A stretch of DNA of 5,534 bases. Origin: Nitrospira sp. Its GTDB lineage: Bacteria > Nitrospirota > JACRHL01. The notes below the pieces were generated by a model. It saw only the letters and a list, made by a program, of their open reading frames with translations. It made no database searches and was not told the DNA's origin. Location of the stretch: NCBI GenBank assembly GCA_026994095.1, contig JALWRU010000253.1:1-5534 (forward strand). The letters run 5' to 3'. The position numbers were made by a program, and so were the translations under genes. This document shows positions 5,145-5,534 of the stretch, piece after piece. Every line of letters starts with the position of its first letter. The stretch's first letter is position 1.

Positions 5145-5534
5145 CTACAAACCTGCTTCTACCGTGGCCCGCTGCACAACACTGAAGGTCAGCGGTTCCA
5201 TCTCATCACCGTCAACGTTGCGGATACCTTCAAACCGCATCGACAATTCCTCCGGCGCCTCCGGGTGGGGCTGGAAGAAAACCAACGACGTTCGGGCATA
5301 CCCAGGAAACACACGGGCCAACCCCAACTGACGCTCTTCCAACTGGTCCAGTGCGGCAGAATAACCACGCCGCCCTGCACCCGAGGCCATCGCTCCGGTG
5401 GTGCGCTCCTGTAGCAGACGCAACGCCTCTGCCTGACTCAAGCAACGCACCTCCCGGCCACCCAACTCCAATCGCGCCCGACCAAAATCCACATCGACCA
5501 ACTGGTCACCAACGTTATCAACCGTTAGCTCAAA
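5145..5534 (-). CDS. Unidentified protein, C-terminal part (5' truncated by window)
   Basis: The minus-strand frame is open from the window edge to a TAG at 5147-5145, giving 129 residues. A TTG at 5501 could be read as a start, but the codons upstream continue the same pattern (FELTVDNVGDQL then VDVDFGRARLEL), so the gene very probably begins outside the window. The visible part alternates hydrophobic and polar residues, with NVGDQLVDVDF near the start, a helical middle (LSQAEALRLL, then ALDQLEERQLG) and FPGYARTSLVFFQPHP near the end. This pattern suggests a beta-sandwich domain of an exported or lipoprotein-like protein. There is no membrane segment in the visible part. It is 54 bp upstream of the oxidase operon on the same strand and could be co-transcribed. 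Function unknown. Confidence 0.72.
   Translation of the reverse strand, partial: FELTVDNVGDQLVDVDFGRARLELGGREVRCLSQAEALRLLQERTTGAMASGAGRRGYSAALDQLEERQLGLARVFPGYARTSLVFFQPHPEAPEELSMRFEGIRNVDGDEMEPLTFSVVQRATVEAGL

Noticed and set aside
5145..5501. Complete 118-aa gene starting at TTG 5501
   Set aside because: The frame continues without a stop to the window edge and the upstream codons fit the same protein pattern, so it is treated as a 5'-truncated gene.

Overview
The window shows about 5.5 kb of bacterial chromosome with dense gene packing, moderately high GC and strong Shine-Dalgarno sites before almost every gene. The content (electron-transfer flavoprotein, short-form bacterial phosphoglucose isomerase, a cbb3-family heme-copper oxidase locus) suggests a Gram-negative, respiring bacterium, probably a proteobacterium. 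The sequence alone does not let me name the genus.

Left edge, plus strand: the C-terminal 64 codons of an electron-transfer flavoprotein alpha subunit (etfA) run in from outside and stop at 195. Only 3 bp later lies the stop codon of a convergent, complete glucose-6-phosphate isomerase gene (pgi, 199-1593, minus strand). The pgi start is set by a good ribosome binding site. Behind pgi is a perfect 15-bp stem with a T-tract on the minus strand (1674-1714), which ends the operon coming from the right.

Main region, minus strand, 5090 down to 1767: six closely spaced genes transcribed leftward that look like one operon. In order of transcription they are three small membrane proteins (83, 71 and 74 aa), a 473-aa CcoN-like catalytic subunit, a 186-aa CcoO-like membrane-anchored monoheme cytochrome c, and a 144-aa two-helix membrane protein with a Cys/His-containing extracytoplasmic loop. 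The CcoN-like protein keeps all six metal-binding histidines and the helix-VII tyrosine expected of a C-family oxygen reductase. It differs from canonical CcoN at several active-site-proximal positions, some of which resemble NO reductases. No diheme CcoP gene, recognisable CcoQ or CcoH/G/I/S gene is present, so this looks like a non-canonical cbb3-related terminal reductase. Electrons would pass from a periplasmic donor through the CcoO-like heme c to the b-type hemes and CuB centre of the CcoN-like subunit. The small membrane proteins would be accessory or structural subunits, which is inferred from position only.

Right edge: a 5'-truncated minus-strand gene (5145 to beyond 5534) encodes the C-terminal part of a soluble or exported protein that I do not recognise. 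It is 54 bp upstream of the oxidase operon in the same direction, and the gap holds a perfect 12-bp palindrome. Several intergenic hairpins (1722-1744, 1751-1772, 2228-2255, 4559-4575) may shape transcript processing or relative expression within the operon. No rRNA, tRNA, CRISPR array or mobile element was seen, and no gene-free stretch exceeds 300 bases.
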